From Candidatus Frackibacter sp. WG13 (GTDB taxonomy: Bacteria > Bacillota > Halanaerobiia > Halobacteroidales > Acetohalobiaceae): a stretch of DNA of 64,000 nucleotides. Positions 1-8,500 of the stretch are shown one piece after another (the stretch's first letter is position 1; every line of letters starts with the position of its first letter). The position numbers and the translations under genes were made by a program. The stretch covers positions 16,386 through 80,385 of the forward strand of contig NZ_FOTT01000013.1 of assembly GCF_900114655.1 (NCBI RefSeq). The letters run 5' to 3'. Under the pieces are notes generated by a model that did not search any database, was not told the origin of the DNA, and saw nothing but the letters and a program-made list of their open reading frames with translations.

Positions 1-123
<123 letters not shown>

Positions 124-146
124 GTTAAAAAGAATTAAAAATGATA

Positions 147-175
147 TTGACAATCCCTAAAGCTTATGTTATACT
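147..175 (+). promoter_or_regulatory. Sigma-A promoter of first tRNA-Ser pair
   Basis: TTGACA (147-152), a 17-base spacer, and TATACT (170-175), ending about 20 bases before the first tRNA. This is near-consensus and fits a stable-RNA promoter. Confidence 0.85.
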
Positions 176-195
176 TTTCTATGTGTTAAATGGAT

Positions 196-281
196 GGAGG
201 GATGACCGAACGGCAAGGGGCTAGACTTGAAATCTAGTGAAGGCGAAAGCTGTCTGGGTTCGAATCCCAGTCCCTCCGCCA
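196..281 (+). tRNA. tRNA-Ser (anticodon TGA), copy 1
   Basis: Acceptor arms GGAGGGA (196-202) and TCCCTCC (271-277) pair, followed by G and an encoded CCA (279-281). The anticodon stem CTAGA/TCTAG encloses loop CTTGAAA with anticodon TGA. A long variable arm is present, as in class II tRNA-Ser. The copy at 598-683 appears identical. Confidence 0.95.
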
Positions 282-290
282 TCATAATGC

Positions 291-384
291 GGAGAAGTAC
301 CCAAGTCAGGTTGAAGGGGACGGTTTGCTAAATCGTTAGGTCGCTCTAAGCGGCGCGAGGGTTCAAATCCCTCCTTCTCCGCCA
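291..384 (+). tRNA. tRNA-Ser (anticodon GCT), copy 1
   Basis: Acceptor arms GGAGAAG and CTTCTCC pair, with encoded CCA at 382-384. The anticodon loop TTGCTAA gives GCT, which reads AGC/AGU. A long variable arm is present. It lies 9 bases after the preceding tRNA-Ser, so the two are surely co-transcribed. Confidence 0.95.
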
Positions 385-406
385 TTTAAAACTTAATGAA
401 ATTAAG

Positions 407-434
407 AAATCATCCTGTAACAAGGGTGATTTTT
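407..434 (+). terminator. Terminator after first tRNA-Ser pair
   Basis: Arms AAATCATCCT (407-416) and AGGGTGATTT (423-432) pair with one wobble, and the 3' arm runs into a T tract. It closes the first tRNA unit before the second promoter at 549. Confidence 0.6.
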
Positions 435-548
435 ACAATAAATGGCACTTGACTTATGATGTATTTATATGTTAGTATATTAGATGTGCCAGTTAGAAAG
501 TTCCTGATTGCTAGGGAAGGTTATAAAGTGTTTGTAAATACTTTTATC

Positions 549-577
549 TTGACAACTTTTTGATAATGGTATATAAT
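549..577 (+). promoter_or_regulatory. Sigma-A promoter of second tRNA unit
   Basis: TTGACA (549-554), a 17-base spacer, and TATAAT (572-577): a perfect consensus. It precedes tRNA-Ser, tRNA-Ser, tRNA-Arg and tadA, and no terminator is visible before tadA. Confidence 0.9.
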
Positions 578-597
578 AGTCGAGCAAGTAAATATGT

Positions 598-683
598 GGA
601 GGGATGACCGAACGGCAAGGGGCTAGACTTGAAATCTAGTGAAGGCGAAAGCTGTCTGGGTTCGAATCCCAGTCCCTCCGCCA
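598..683 (+). tRNA. tRNA-Ser (anticodon TGA), copy 2
   Basis: Same sequence as the tRNA at 196-281: acceptor GGAGGGA/TCCCTCC, anticodon TGA, encoded CCA at 681-683. Confidence 0.95.
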
Positions 684-692
684 TCATAATGT

Positions 693-786
693 GGAGAAGT
701 ACCCAAGTCAGGTTGAAGGGGACGGTTTGCTAAATCGTTAGGTCGCTCTAAGCGGCGCGAGGGTTCAAATCCCTCCTTCTCCGCCA
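693..786 (+). tRNA. tRNA-Ser (anticodon GCT), copy 2
   Basis: Same sequence as the tRNA at 291-384: acceptor GGAGAAG/CTTCTCC, anticodon GCT, encoded CCA at 784-786. Confidence 0.95.
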
Positions 787-794
787 TTTAATAA

Positions 795-871
795 GCGCCC
801 GTAGCTCAACTGGATAGAGTAACTGACTACGAATCAGGAGGTTGGAGGTTCGACTCCTCCCGGGCGCGCCA
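795..871 (+). tRNA. tRNA-Arg (anticodon ACG)
   Basis: Acceptor arms GCGCCCG (795-801) and CGGGCGC (861-867) pair, with encoded CCA at 869-871. The anticodon loop CTACGAA gives ACG. In bacteria A34 of this tRNA is deaminated to inosine by TadA, and tadA starts only 20 bases downstream on the same strand. Confidence 0.95.
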
Positions 872-891
872 TTCTATAACTAGGTGATAAG

Positions 892-1347
892 ATGGAAAAA
901 AATGACTATTATTATATGAGATGTGCTTTAGAGGAAGCTCAAAAAGCATATCAAAAAGAAGAAGTGCCTATTGGAGCAGTTATTATTAAGGATGATGAAA
1001 TAATTGCTCGTAGTCATAATTTAAAAGAAGAATTAAATGATCCAACTGCTCATGCTGAGGTTTTAGCAATCAAGGATGCTGCTCAAAGATTGGGAGGTTG
1101 GAGATTAAATAATTGTACGCTTTATGTTACGATTGAGCCATGTCCAATGTGTGCAGGAGCATTAGTACAAGCTAGAGTTGATAGAGTAGTTTACGGTGCT
1201 AGTGATTCTAAAGCTGGAGCAGCAGGTTCAGTGGTCAATCTATTTAATTTGGATGAATTGAATCATCAAATTGAAGTTGAAGTTGGTGTACTAGAAGAAG
1301 AATGTAGTAATATAATGAAAAGATTTTTTAAAGAATTGCGTAATTAA
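892..1347 (+). CDS. tadA: tRNA-specific adenosine deaminase TadA
   Basis: This 151-residue protein of the cytidine/adenosine deaminase fold converts A34 of tRNA-Arg(ACG) to inosine so that CGU, CGC and CGA can be read. The zinc and catalytic motif HAEVLA has His54 as zinc ligand and Glu56 as proton shuttle; PCPMC supplies Cys84 and Cys87. Length is normal for the family. The start follows TAGGTGATAAG and is the first ATG in the frame. It sits directly after its own substrate tRNA gene and before tRNA-Ser(GGA) and the SRP RNA, the same neighbourhood as yaaJ in Bacillus. No frameshift or missing residue is seen. Confidence 0.95.
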   Translation: MEKNDYYYMRCALEEAQKAYQKEEVPIGAVIIKDDEIIARSHNLKEELNDPTAHAEVLAIKDAAQRLGGWRLNNCTLYVTIEPCPMCAGALVQARVDRVVYGASDSKAGAAGSVVNLFNLDELNHQIEVEVGVLEEECSNIMKRFFKELRN

Positions 1348-1364
1348 GATTATTTATATATCGT

Positions 1365-1457
<93 letters not shown>

Positions 1458-1468
1458 TTTATAAAAAT

Positions 1469-1497
1469 TTGACGTTAGTAAGTTACTTTGTTATAAT
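1469..1497 (+). promoter_or_regulatory. Sigma-A promoter upstream of SRP RNA
   Basis: TTGACG (1469-1474), a 17-base spacer, and TATAAT (1492-1497). Transcription would start near 1504, about 67 bases before the mature SRP RNA, with a terminator-like hairpin in between. Confidence 0.8.
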
Positions 1498-1535
1498 AAA
1501 AATTGTTGAATCAATTAAGAGGCTCATAAGCAATA

Positions 1536-1559
1536 GGAAGGTATTATTAATACCTTTTT
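1536..1559 (+). terminator. Terminator-like hairpin before SRP RNA
   Basis: AAGGTATT (1538-1545) pairs perfectly with AATACCTT (1549-1556) around a 3-base loop, and the 3' arm continues into five Ts. It lies between the promoter at 1469 and the SRP RNA, so it would either end a leader RNA of about 55 bases or form part of the SRP RNA precursor. Confidence 0.5.
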
Positions 1560-1570
1560 ATTATAGATTT

Positions 1571-1838
1571 GCCGTGCTAAACGGGGTGGTAGCGGTGCCC
1601 TGTAACCCGCAATCCGCTATAGCGGGGTTGAAGTCTACTTAAGCGTTCTTCTTTTTAAGGTCAGGCTTGAGTAAGTGGTGTTGAAGGTTGGGTCCTATGC
1701 AACGGGAAGGTATGAACTCCGTCAGGCCCGGAAGGGAGCAGCGGTAAGTACTCTCTCTCGTGTGCCGTAGGGGTGCCTGGCTTGAGCTAACTGCTTAAGT
1801 AACGCTTAAGAAGAATTGCGTGAGAGTAGATGCACGGC
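1571..1838 (+). ncRNA. ffs: Signal recognition particle RNA, large Gram-positive type
   Basis: The ends GCCGTGC (1571-1577) and GCACGGC (1832-1838) pair, closing a molecule of about 268 bases. The universal SRP helix 8 region is present near 1700-1745, with GGTCCT, the ACGGGAAGGT segment, CAGGCCCGGAAGGGAGCAGC and the following GGTAA. The extra 5' and 3' arms (for example TTAAGCGTTCTTC near 1640 against GAAGAA...CTTAAG near 1800) form the Alu domain found in Bacillus and clostridia, where the RNA is about 270 bases. It scaffolds Ffh for co-translational membrane targeting. Its place between tadA and dnaX matches Bacillus scr. Confidence 0.93.
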
Positions 1839-1999
1839 TTCTTTTTATATCTATATTTATTTACATAAGTGAGTTACATAATTAAATTTTAATAATAATT
1901 ATAAGTATAAGTACAAGTATGACTAATTATGTTAGAGTATTACATAAAATAGATTGAAAATTTACTATAATTAATTATATAAGGTTAGGGGAATAATAA

Positions 2000-3784
2000 A
2001 TGGGTTACCTATCATTATATCGTAAATGGAGACCACAGAGTTTTGCTGATATTGCTGGTCAAAAGAATGTAGTAGAGACTTTAAAAAATGCTATTCGTTT
2101 AGATAGGATTGCTCATGCTTATTTATTCTGTGGTCCACGGGGGACTGGGAAGACAAGTACTGCTAAAATTCTAGCTAAATCTTTAAATTGTTCAGAAGGG
2201 CCTACTATTGACCCTTGTGGAGAGTGTGAAGTCTGCCAGAAGATTCAAAACAATAGTTCTATAGATGTTATTGAAATAGATGCAGCATCTAACCGAGGAA
2301 TTGATGAAATTAGAGAGTTAAGGGAAAAGGTGAAGTTCTTTCCTACTGAAGGAAATTATAAAGTATACATAATAGATGAAGCGCATATGTTGACTAAAGA
2401 AGCATTTAACGCTTTGCTCAAAACTTTAGAAGAGCCACCAGAATATGTTATCTTTATCTTAGCAACTACTGAACCACATGCTTTATTACCGACGATTCTT
2501 TCTCGTTGCCAAAGATTCGACTTTAGTAGGTTATCAGTAAATGATATTATAGATCGTTTGAACTTCATCTGTGAACAAGAAGATGTAAAACTTACTTCAG
2601 AGGCTGGAGTGGCAATTGCTCGTAGTGCTGAAGGCGGTATGCGAGATGCAATAAGTATTTTGGACCAAGTTATTTCTTACAGTGGTAACCAGGTTGGTTT
2701 AGATGATGTCGCTGCTGTCTTGGGATTAGTAGAGGAAGCGGTTCTCTTTGAGATGGTTAATATTATTGTTAAGCAGAAGGTTGATGAAGGAATAAAATTG
2801 GTTAATAAAGTCATTAATCAAGGTAAGGATATTCTACAGTTTGTCAGTAGTTTAATTAATCACTTTCGAAATTTATTGATTCAAAAAGAGTGTGAAATAA
2901 CAGAAGGATTAATTGAGCTTCCCAATGAACAGATAAAAAAGCTCGAAGAACAAGCAGCAGATTTAACAACAGAAGAATTATTACGATTAATTAATATCTT
3001 AGTAGAATTAGAAACTGAGCTAAAACGGAGTAATCAGCCAAGAATTTTGTTGGAAATGGGAATTATTAAGTTAACTAAACCAGAAATAGATACTTCATTA
3101 GCAGGGGTTTTAGATAGATTAACAACTTTAGAGGAAAAGATTAAAGGTAAAAACTATCTTCCTGCAAAAGATGAAAGACAGATTAGCAATGAAGAAGTTA
3201 AAGAGGTTACTGAAAAGATTCAAGATATTGAGCAAATAAATGACCAGTCAGTACCTGATGAAAAATTGGTAAGTAAGAAAGAAGAAAGAGCAGAAGATAA
3301 GAATGTACAAACAGATGATGGAGATTCTAGTGCTGAAGTTAATGAAAGTGGTCTTTCTTTTGCAGAGATAAAGGATAAATGGTCTGATATATTAGAGTAC
3401 ATTCGACAAAAAGAAATTAGAACTCATGCTATGTTGACTGAAGGTAGACTATCTGCTATTAATGGGAATAATTTAATTATTGAATTTGATAATAATAGAA
3501 GGTTTCATAAGGAAAATGTAGACCGCAAGCGAGAAGTGATCGAAGGTGTCATTCGAAAAAATTTAGGTAAGAAACTAAAGGTTAAAACTGTCTTTGCTGA
3601 GAATAATAATTATAAAGTTAAGGAAAATAGTAAGCAAGAAGAAAAAAAAAGAAAGAATGAAGTTAAAGATAGTAAAGAATCCAACTTAGATAAAGTTAAG
3701 GATGAGAGGATTATAGAAGATCCTTTGGTTAAAGATGTATTAGAAATATTTGATGGTGAGGTTCTTAAAGTTAAGAAGGATTAA
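2000..3784 (+). CDS. dnaX: DNA polymerase III subunits gamma/tau
   Basis: This 594-residue clamp-loader ATPase opens and loads the beta sliding clamp at the replication fork. Seen in order: Walker A GPRGTGKT at residues 45-52, zinc-binding cysteines at 64, 73, 76 and 79, DEAH at 126-129 (Walker B), and the SRC arginine-finger motif near 168-170. After about residue 370 a Lys/Glu-rich linker leads to a tau-type C-terminus. The ATG at 2000 follows GGTTAGGGGA. It begins the dnaX-ybaB-recR-yaaL operon. A run of nine A's (3642-3650) near the end could allow slippage, giving products ending within about 5 or 13 codons; this is only a possibility. Confidence 0.96.
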   Translation: MGYLSLYRKWRPQSFADIAGQKNVVETLKNAIRLDRIAHAYLFCGPRGTGKTSTAKILAKSLNCSEGPTIDPCGECEVCQKIQNNSSIDVIEIDAASNRGIDEIRELREKVKFFPTEGNYKVYIIDEAHMLTKEAFNALLKTLEEPPEYVIFILATTEPHALLPTILSRCQRFDFSRLSVNDIIDRLNFICEQEDVKLTSEAGVAIARSAEGGMRDAISILDQVISYSGNQVGLDDVAAVLGLVEEAVLFEMVNIIVKQKVDEGIKLVNKVINQGKDILQFVSSLINHFRNLLIQKECEITEGLIELPNEQIKKLEEQAADLTTEELLRLINILVELETELKRSNQPRILLEMGIIKLTKPEIDTSLAGVLDRLTTLEEKIKGKNYLPAKDERQISNEEVKEVTEKIQDIEQINDQSVPDEKLVSKKEERAEDKNVQTDDGDSSAEVNESGLSFAEIKDKWSDILEYIRQKEIRTHAMLTEGRLSAINGNNLIIEFDNNRRFHKENVDRKREVIEGVIRKNLGKKLKVKTVFAENNNYKVKENSKQEEKKRKNEVKDSKESNLDKVKDERIIEDPLVKDVLEIFDGEVLKVKKD

Positions 3785-3805
3785 TATATTAAGGAGGCAA
3801 AAATT

Positions 3806-4114
3806 ATGGATATGGGTAAGATGATGAAGCAAGTTCAAAAGATGCAATCACAAATGTCAAAGGTGCAAGAAGAATTAGCAGAGAAGAAAGTAGAAGCTAC
3901 TGCTGGTGGGGGAGTAGTTAAGGTAGTTGCCAATGGACAACAAGAGATTGTCGATATTACTATTGAACCAGATGCAGTTGATCCTGAAGATGTAGAGATG
4001 CTAGAGGACTTAATCTTAGCTGCAACTAATGAAGCGATGCGTAAAGTACAGGATATGGCTTCCAAAGAGATGGGTAAATTAACTGGAGGTATGAATATTC
4101 CTGGATTATTCTAA
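3806..4114 (+). CDS. ybaB: YbaB/EbfC nucleoid-associated protein
   Basis: A 102-residue protein of the YbaB/EbfC family, which forms dimers that bind DNA and coat the nucleoid. The N-terminal helix is rich in Met, Lys and Gln ([19 protein letters not shown]), followed by the family segment with VEATAGGG and VKVVANG, and a second helical half ending in the Gly-rich GGMNIPGLF tail. AAGGAGG lies about 9 bases before the ATG at 3806; a second ATG at 3812 is also possible. It lies 21 bases after dnaX and 16 before recR, the conserved dnaX-ybaB-recR operon, suggesting a replication or repair role. Confidence 0.93.
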   Translation: MDMGKMMKQVQKMQSQMSKVQEELAEKKVEATAGGGVVKVVANGQQEIVDITIEPDAVDPEDVEMLEDLILAATNEAMRKVQDMASKEMGKLTGGMNIPGLF

Positions 4115-4130
4115 ATAAGGAGACATTTGA

Positions 4131-4730
4131 ATGAAATATTATGCCCAACCGATAGCAAAATTAATTGGGAGATTAACTAAGTTACCTGGAATTGGTCCTA
4201 AGACTGCACAGAGATTAGCATTTCATATTTTGAATACTTCACAGGAAGAAGCAGATGAATTAGTAGAGGCTATTAAAGAAGTTAAAGAGAAGATTGATTA
4301 TTGTACAGAATGTAATAATTTAACAGAGAGTGAACTCTGTAATATCTGCGCTAATCAAGAAAGGGATCGTTCTACTATCTGTATAGTAGAAAGTTCTAAA
4401 GATATAGTGGCGATGGAGAAGACTGGTGAATATAAGGGATTATATCATGTTTTGCACGGTTCTATTTCTCCTATGGAAGGTATAGGTCCAGATGATATTG
4501 AGATTAAAGGTCTATTATCAAGAGTAAAAGAAGGAGATGTAGATGAAGTGATCTTAGCAACTGACCCAAATGTAGAAGGGGAAGCAACAGCTATGTATAT
4601 CGCTCGTTTACTAAAACCCTTAGGTATTACTACAAGTAGAATAGCACATGGTCTACCAGTAGGTGGCGATTTAGAGTATGCTGATGAGGTTACTCTTTCG
4701 AAGGCCTTAGAAGGTAGGAAGGAAGTATAG
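4131..4730 (+). CDS. recR: Recombination protein RecR
   Basis: This 199-residue protein is the RecR subunit of the RecFOR system that loads RecA at gaps. The N-terminal helix-hairpin-helix region contains [15 protein letters not shown]. The four-cysteine zinc finger is CTEC...CNIC at about residues 58-74. The Toprim domain follows, with the acidic IVESSKD and the [19 protein letters not shown] segment. Length is normal. It is third in the dnaX operon with a good GGAGA site before ATG 4131. No anomalies. Confidence 0.96.
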   Translation: MKYYAQPIAKLIGRLTKLPGIGPKTAQRLAFHILNTSQEEADELVEAIKEVKEKIDYCTECNNLTESELCNICANQERDRSTICIVESSKDIVAMEKTGEYKGLYHVLHGSISPMEGIGPDDIEIKGLLSRVKEGDVDEVILATDPNVEGEATAMYIARLLKPLGITTSRIAHGLPVGGDLEYADEVTLSKALEGRKEV

Positions 4731-4791
4731 GTCAACAGATTTTTGGTTACCCTAATAACTAAAGATTATAAAGGGGGTAATCATAATTTCT

Positions 4792-5061
4792 GTGATTACA
4801 AGTTTTGTGAATCAATTATCAAATCGGTTAAATGTCTATTATCAAGAGTTTAAAGCAGAACTAGTAACTTTAGAAGAGACAGATTATACAATTGATGAAG
4901 AGCTAGAGGATGCACGTCAAGAGTGGTTAGAAGCAAGGGAGTATTTTGAAACTGTAAATGATCCTGATTTAATCGATTATGCTATTTATTCATTAGAAGC
5001 AGCAGAAGCTAGATATAATTACTTATTAAAAGAAGTGAGACGTTCACAAAGTCACCGTTAA
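4792..5061 (+). CDS. yaaL: YaaL-family (DUF2508) protein
   Basis: An 89-residue, very acidic helical protein that fits the YaaL/DUF2508 family by position (immediately after recR, as in Bacillus), by length, and by a conserved-looking WLEAREYFETVNDPDLIDYAIY core. Its function is unknown. Translation starts at GTG 4792; an AAGGGGG site lies about 12 bases upstream, rather far, so an alternative non-ATG start a few codons earlier cannot be excluded. The stop codon lies in the loop of the terminator hairpin that ends the operon. Confidence 0.75.
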   Translation: MITSFVNQLSNRLNVYYQEFKAELVTLEETDYTIDEELEDARQEWLEAREYFETVNDPDLIDYAIYSLEAAEARYNYLLKEVRRSQSHR

Positions 5062-5077
5062 GCGGTGGCTTTTGTTT
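5049..5077 (+). terminator. Terminator of the dnaX-recR operon
   Basis: The stem GTCACCG (5051-5057) pairs with CGGTGGC (5063-5069) with one wobble, followed by TTTTGTTT. The yaaL stop codon overlaps the loop. Confidence 0.8.
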
Positions 5078-5448
5078 AAAGTAAAGATATTATTTTGAAT
5101 TTAAATTGTTTGAGTATTGACACAATTATCATTATTTGGTATACTAAAGGATAAGTCTCTATGGATAAAATTGTTAAATAGGAGTTAGGTAGAATAGACC
5201 CTAATTTAGAATAATAGTTAAGGATAAAAGATGAGTTTTCAGTAAAAATATTCAGAAGATTTAAATTTAGGGAATTATAAAGGAATATGTCATTAGGATA
5301 GAGAATGTATAGCAATTAGAAGATGAAAACTTATTTCTTATGGTGATAAAATGAGGCTACACAAGAAATTTTTAAGTTTTCATTTTCTAAAATGATAAAA
5401 AAGTGGCCTAATAAAGAATGAGGCTAAAATATGAAAGGGGGAATATAG
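5078..5448 (+). other. Long non-coding leader before nifJ
   Basis: After the promoter this stretch holds no convincing gene. It contains two overlapping sequences resembling the CodY box (5234-5248, 11 of 15 matches to AATTTTCWGAAAATT; 5247-5261, 13 of 15), a long hairpin with arms 5325-5339 and 5363-5381 (15 paired positions, one 4-base bulge), and a repeated AATGAGGCTA at 5350-5359 and 5418-5427. No known riboswitch class is recognised. Confidence 0.5.
5117..5145 (+). promoter_or_regulatory. Sigma-A promoter of pyruvate:ferredoxin oxidoreductase
   Basis: TTGACA (5117-5122), a 17-base spacer, and TATACT (5140-5145). The predicted start near 5152 leaves a leader of about 385 bases before the large coding region. 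Confidence 0.85.
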
Positions 5449-5538
5449 ATGACAAGATTATTAAAGGTTCATTGGCATGAGAGTCGAGAACTAAGTTCTA
5501 AGATAGCATCTATTTCATTAGGAGGTGAATTATATTAA
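5449..5538 (+). pseudogene. Leader ORF: decayed copy of 2-oxoacid oxidoreductase gamma-subunit start
   Basis: ATG 5449 opens a 29-codon ORF that stops at TAA 5536-5538, sharing its last A with the ATG of nifJ. Aligned without gaps to the start of the gamma-subunit gene at 9279, the first 24 codons match at 50 of 72 bases and 10 of 24 residues (W-H, S-K and ASI retained). The 18 bases before the ATG, including the AAGGGGG site, match at 16 of 18. The glycine-rich GRGGQG motif of the real gamma subunit is lost here. Inference: it is a remnant or a repurposed leader peptide, since it keeps a strong ribosome site and is positioned for translational coupling to nifJ, whose GGAGGTGA site lies inside it. 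Confidence 0.7.
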
Positions 5539-8500
5539 TGACAAAAGAAATGAAAACGCTAGATGGAAATCAAGCTGCTGCATATACATCATATGCATTT
5601 ACTGAAGTAGCTGGGATTTATCCTATTACACCATCATCTCCGATGGCAGAATATGTTGATTTATGGGCTTCTGAAGGTAAGAAGAATTTATTTGGTATGC
5701 CAGTAAATGTTGTAGAAATGCAATCTGAGGCAGGAGCTGCTGGTACAGTGCATGGTTCTTTACAAGGTGGTGCATTGACTACTACTTACACTGCTTCTCA
5801 AGGTTTATTATTGAAGGTTCCTAACTTATATAAGATAGCTGGAGAATTATTACCAGGGGTTGTTCATGTGGCTTCTAGATCTATAGCTACACAAGCGTTA
5901 TCAATCTTTGGTGATCATCAAGATGTAATGGCTGCACGTCAGACTGGCTGTGCTTTATTAGCAAGTGGATCAGTACAAGAAGTTATGGATTTGGGTGGAG
6001 TTGCTCACTTATCTGCAATTGAGGGGCGTGTACCTTTTATTCATTATTTTGATGGATTCCGTACTTCTCATGAAATTCAAAAGGTTGAAATGATGGATTA
6101 TGAGGTATATGATCGTTTGTTAGACAGGGAGGCAGTACAAGAGTTTAGAGATAACGCTTTAAATCCTGAACACCCAGTAACTCGTGGTTCAGCGCAAAAT
6201 GATGATGTCTATTTCCAAGCTGCAGAGGTTCAAAATAAATATTATGACAAATTACCTGATATTGTTGCAAACTACATGGATGAAATTTCTAAAGAGACTG
6301 GTCGTAACTACGCCCCATTCGTATACTATGGTGCAGAAGATGCAACTGATATTATCGTTGCAATGGGCTCAGTAACTGAAGCTATTGAAGAAACAGTTGA
6401 TTACTTAGTAGAGCAAGGGCGTAAAGTAGGTTTAATGACTGTTCACTTATATCGTCCATTTAGTGCTGAGTATTTCTTTGATCAATTACCAGAGACTGTT
6501 GAAAGAATTGCTGTATTAGATAGAACAAAAGAATCTGGTTCTGCTGGAGAACCATTATATTTAGATGTTAAATCAATCTTTTACGGGAAAGAAGATGCTC
6601 CATTAATTATCGGTGGTCGTTATGGATTATCTTCTAAGGATACTAATCCTGCGCAAATTATTGCTGTATATGATAATTTAGTAGGCGAAGCTAAAGATAA
6701 CTTTACAATTGGTATTGAAGATGATGTAACTAATTTATCTTTACCTGTTGAAGAAGAAGTCAATGTATTATCTGATGATGTTACAGAAGCTTTATTCTTT
6801 GGTTTAGGTTCAGATGGTACTGTAGGTGCTAATAAGAATACAATTAAGATTATTGGTGATAATACTGATCTATATGCTCAAGGTTACTTTGCATATGATT
6901 CTAAGAAGTCAGGTGGAGTAACTCGGTCTAACTTAAGATTTGGTCCAGAACCAATTCGTTCTACTTACTTAGTATCTAACCCAGACTTTGTGTCTTGTTC
7001 TACTGATTCATACTTAGGTAAGTATGATATGCTAGGTGGCTTATGTCAGGGAGGAACATTCTTATTAAATACAGTTTCTGATGCTGAAGAGATTGTAGAA
7101 AAGATGCCTAATAGTGTTAAGAAGAAGTTAGCTGAGAAAGAAGCTAAGTTCTATATTATTGATGCTGTTGCTTTGGCTCAAGAGATTGGATTGGGACGTC
7201 GTACAAATACTATTATGCAATCTGCATTCTTTAAGTTAAATGAGCAAATCATGCCTTATGATAGAGCGCAAGAGTTAATGAAAGAGTATGCTGATAAGTT
7301 ATATGGACGTAAAGGTAAAGAGATTGTAGAAATGAACTGGAAAGCTATTGAAAAAGGTGGAGAAGGATTAGTAGAGGTTTCAGTTGATCCAGCATGGGCT
7401 AACTTAGAAGAAGAAGATACTTCTGTAGAGGAAGATCGTCCAGATTTTGTTAAAAATATTGCTGACCCAATTAATGCAATTGAAGGATATGACTTACCAG
7501 TTTCCGCGTTTGAAGGTTATGAAGATGGTACAATGGTAAACGGCACTGCCGCCTACGAAAAGCGTGGTATTGCTAACTTTGTTCCACAATGGCAAGAAGA
7601 CAACTGTATCCAATGTAATCAGTGTGCTTTTGTATGTTCTCATTCAGCAATTAGACCTTTCTTAATGGATGAAGAAGAGGTTGCTAATGCTCCGGAAGGA
7701 ACTACTACTATTAAGCCATTTGGTAAAGGGTTAGATGGATTACAATATCGTCTTCAGGTTTCACCTTTAGATTGTACTGGATGTGGAGTTTGTGCGAAGG
7801 TATGTCCTGCCAAAGAAAAGGCATTAGATATGGTTCCAATTCAAGAGTCTATTGATGCTGGTGAAGCAGTTAAAACTGATTATATGTATAATGAAGTAAC
7901 GTATAAAGATGATCTATTATCAGTAACTAAAGTCAAAGGTTCACAATTTGCTCAGCCATTATTTGAATTTTCGGGAGCTTGTGCTGGTTGTGGAGAGACT
8001 CCATATGTAAAATTAGTTTCTCAATTATTTGGAGATAGAATGACAATTGCTAATGCAACTGGTTGTTCATCAATTTATGGTGGATCTTATCCAGCAACTC
8101 CATTCACAACAAACTCAGAAGGTAGAGGTCCAGCGTGGGCGAATTCACTATTTGAAGATAATGCTGAGTTTGGATTTGGTATGAGGATTGCTTCTGAAAC
8201 TATTCGTGACCAGATTCAAAACATTATGTCTGAAACTATGAATGATGTTGAAGCAGACTTAAGAGATCTATTTGAAGAATGGATAGAAAATCGTAATAGT
8301 GGGGCTATTACTAAACAATTAAAATCTGATTTAGTTTCTCAATTAGAGAGCACTGATTGTGAAAAAGCTAAGGAGATTCTAGATCTTAAAGATTATATTA
8401 TAAAGCAATCTAACTGGATGATTGGTGGAGACGGTTGGGCTTATGACATCGGTTATGGTGGATTAGACCATGTAATTGCCAGTCAAGAAGATATTAATAT

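Larger units (their letters stand above)
196..790 (+). repeat. Direct duplication of tRNA-Ser(TGA)-tRNA-Ser(GCT) pair
   Basis: Bases 196-388 recur at 598-790 with a constant offset of 402. The only difference seen is in the spacer between the tRNAs (C290 versus T692). Similarity stops just outside the tRNA pair, so the unit is a precise duplication of both tRNAs, and the second copy has its own promoter. Confidence 0.9.

Noticed and set aside
449..477. TTGACT with TTAGTA as an extra tRNA promoter
   Set aside because: Poor -10, and a perfect promoter at 549-577 already serves the second tRNA unit.
2356..2568. Minus-strand ORF inside dnaX
   Set aside because: Shadow of a well-conserved gene; no start signal or recognisable motif.
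5076..5315. 79-codon minus-strand ORF in the nifJ leader
   Set aside because: It covers the plus-strand promoter, has low-complexity Leu/Ile/Asn/Tyr composition typical of AT-rich non-coding DNA, and has no ribosome site.
5147..5448. Known riboswitch in the nifJ leader
   Set aside because: No conserved core of any riboswitch class I know was recognised; only hairpins and CodY-like boxes.
6184..6375. 63-codon plus-strand ORF inside nifJ
   Set aside because: Alternative frame inside a conserved domain; no ribosome site.
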